In this document: piece after piece, positions 5,590 through 5,996 of the stretch
How positions within the stretch are numbered: position 1 is the stretch's first letter
How the letters are laid out: every line of letters begins with the position of its first letter
Assembly: GCA_023262645.1 (NCBI GenBank)
Contig: JALRAA010000107.1
Coordinates: 1-5,996 of the forward strand
Reading direction: 5' to 3'
Origin: Burkholderiaceae bacterium
Lineage (GTDB): Bacteria > Pseudomonadota > Gammaproteobacteria > Burkholderiales > Burkholderiaceae_C
Length of the DNA: 5,996 nt
Translations under genes and position numbers: made by a program
Notes under the pieces: model-generated
The model's input: only the letters and a program-made list of their open reading frames with translations
Database searches by the model: none
What the model was told of the DNA's origin: nothing

Positions 5590-5814
5590 CTATTCAGCAG
5601 GCTTTGCGCCGCCTTCCGACTGAATGTTGACGGCCATTGGCCCCTTGGGGCCGTCGGTTAGCTCAAAGGACACACGAGCGCCTTCTTTGAGGCTTTTGAA
5701 ACCTTCCATGGCAATGGCAGAAAAATGCGCAAAAGCATCTGGCCCACCCCCATCTGGTTGAATGAATCCAAATCCCTTTGCGTCATTGAACCATTTGACT
5801 GTTCCACTGGGCAT
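5590..5814 (-). CDS. Cold-shock domain protein (Csp family)
   Basis: The 74-residue product is a single cold-shock OB-fold that binds single-stranded RNA or DNA and acts as an RNA chaperone. It shows GTVKWFNDAKGFGFIQPDGG with RNP1 KGFGFI (13-18), RNP2-like DAFAHFSAI (26-34, Ala where CspA has Val) and the closing VSFELTDGPKGPMAVNIQ. A short Ala/Glu tail follows (SEGGAKPAE). An in-frame ATG at 5829 would give five more residues (MMETS), but the GGAG ribosome site would then lie inside the coding region, so I start at 5814 (MPSGTVKWF). It has a strong promoter with a short leader, unlike the long 5' leaders of strongly cold-induced cspA genes. Divergent pairing with a probable clpS recalls cspD-clpS of E. 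coli, but I do not assign a specific csp name. Confidence 0.95.
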   Translation of the reverse strand: MPSGTVKWFNDAKGFGFIQPDGGGPDAFAHFSAIAMEGFKSLKEGARVSFELTDGPKGPMAVNIQSEGGAKPAE

Positions 5815-5820
5815 GCTTGT

Positions 5821-5824
5821 CTCC
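5821..5824 (-). promoter_or_regulatory. Ribosome binding site of the cold-shock gene
   Basis: On the - strand GGAG lies six bases before the ATG at 5814 (context TGATGGAGACAAGC). This spacing supports the shorter 74-residue product rather than starts at 5829 or 5826, which have no Shine-Dalgarno sequence. Confidence 0.75.
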
Positions 5825-5846
5825 ATCATTTAAAGCTGTATGGAAC

Positions 5847-5875
5847 ATTTAAATCATGCTTTTTGCGCTTGTCAA
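5847..5875 (-). promoter_or_regulatory. Promoter of the cold-shock gene
   Basis: On the - strand a perfect -35 TTGACA lies at 5875-5870, followed by a 17-base spacer and TTAAAT at 5852-5847 (4 of 6 to TATAAT). The transcript would begin near 5840, leaving about 26 bases before the ATG. This is a strong housekeeping-type promoter and leaves no room for a long cold-responsive leader. Confidence 0.65.
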
Positions 5876-5894
5876 TTCAAGGTTTACCCGACTG

Positions 5895-5918
5895 ATGCCG
5901 AATGTTGCAGTGCGGCAT
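5895..5918. repeat. Short inverted repeat between the divergent genes
   Basis: ATGCCG at 5895-5900 is the exact complement of CGGCAT at 5913-5918 across a 12-base spacer. It lies upstream of both divergent genes, about 20 bases beyond the csp -35. It could be an operator-like dyad or chance; six-base arms are too short to decide. Confidence 0.3.
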
Positions 5919-5974
5919 AAGGACTTTCCGCAAACTGATCGCAGAAGCCCCTCTGGCATCGATAGAATGAAAAC

Positions 5975-5996
5975 ATGGCAACAGAGAAACCGAAAC
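5975..5996 (+). CDS. clpS: Start of a gene cut by the window edge, probably the ClpS adaptor
   Basis: ATG at 5975 opens MATEKPK and is then cut. A Lys/Pro-rich N-terminus starting MAT-[EK]-KP resembles what I recall of Burkholderiales ClpS, the adaptor that delivers N-degron proteins to ClpAP. A divergent cold-shock gene beside clpS-clpA is a known arrangement in proteobacteria. Seven residues cannot prove identity, so the assignment rests mainly on gene order. No Shine-Dalgarno sequence precedes the ATG; TAGAAT at 5963-5968 sits where a -10 box would place the transcription start at or near the A of the ATG. A second ATG at 5967 in another frame gives MKTWQQRNRN, which resembles nothing I know. 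Confidence 0.5.

Overview
The window is a conserved housekeeping block from a betaproteobacterium. Order Burkholderiales is the best fit and Comamonadaceae is likely. This placement rests on recalled protein features, not a search: IhfA has an ETPALTKAQLAELLF start and a KLKEQIQG end, InfC has a Pro/Ala-rich tail after the EGRQM motif, and the cold-shock protein has a DAFAHFSAI-type RNP2. Base composition is roughly balanced.

Layout on the + strand: the 3' end of infC (1-200, cut by the window edge), rpmI (287-490), rplT (518-877), a leader with a strong hairpin (878-980), pheS (981-2018), pheT (2037-4466), ihfA (4480-4812), a short very AT-rich gap with a promoter candidate, a small MerR-family regulator (4987-5430), tRNA-Pro(GGG) (5463-5539) and a rho-independent terminator (5552-5585). 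A cold-shock protein gene then reads leftward on the - strand (5590-5814). Diverging from it, the first seven codons of a + strand gene, probably clpS, begin at 5975 and run off the edge.

The first part is the well-known infC-rpmI-rplT-pheS-pheT-ihfA translation cluster: initiation factor 3, two 50S proteins, both subunits of phenylalanyl-tRNA synthetase and the IHF alpha subunit. Gaps of 13 to 103 bases and Shine-Dalgarno sequences before most genes suggest co-transcription, with a possible attenuation or processing point before pheS. The regulator and tRNA-Pro each seem to have their own promoter. The csp/clpS pair is divergent, as csp and clpS are in many proteobacteria.

No gap exceeds 175 bases. 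The two largest (4813-4986 and 5815-5974) hold promoters and little else that I can recognise. I see no mobile element, CRISPR array, phage gene, defence system or new multi-gene system. The strangest feature is a near-perfect 65-base fold-back palindrome at the extreme left end, inside infC, which looks more like a contig-end artefact than biology. Lesser points are the pheS leader structure, an A-C mismatch in the tRNA-Pro T-stem, and a possibly leaderless start for the right-hand gene.
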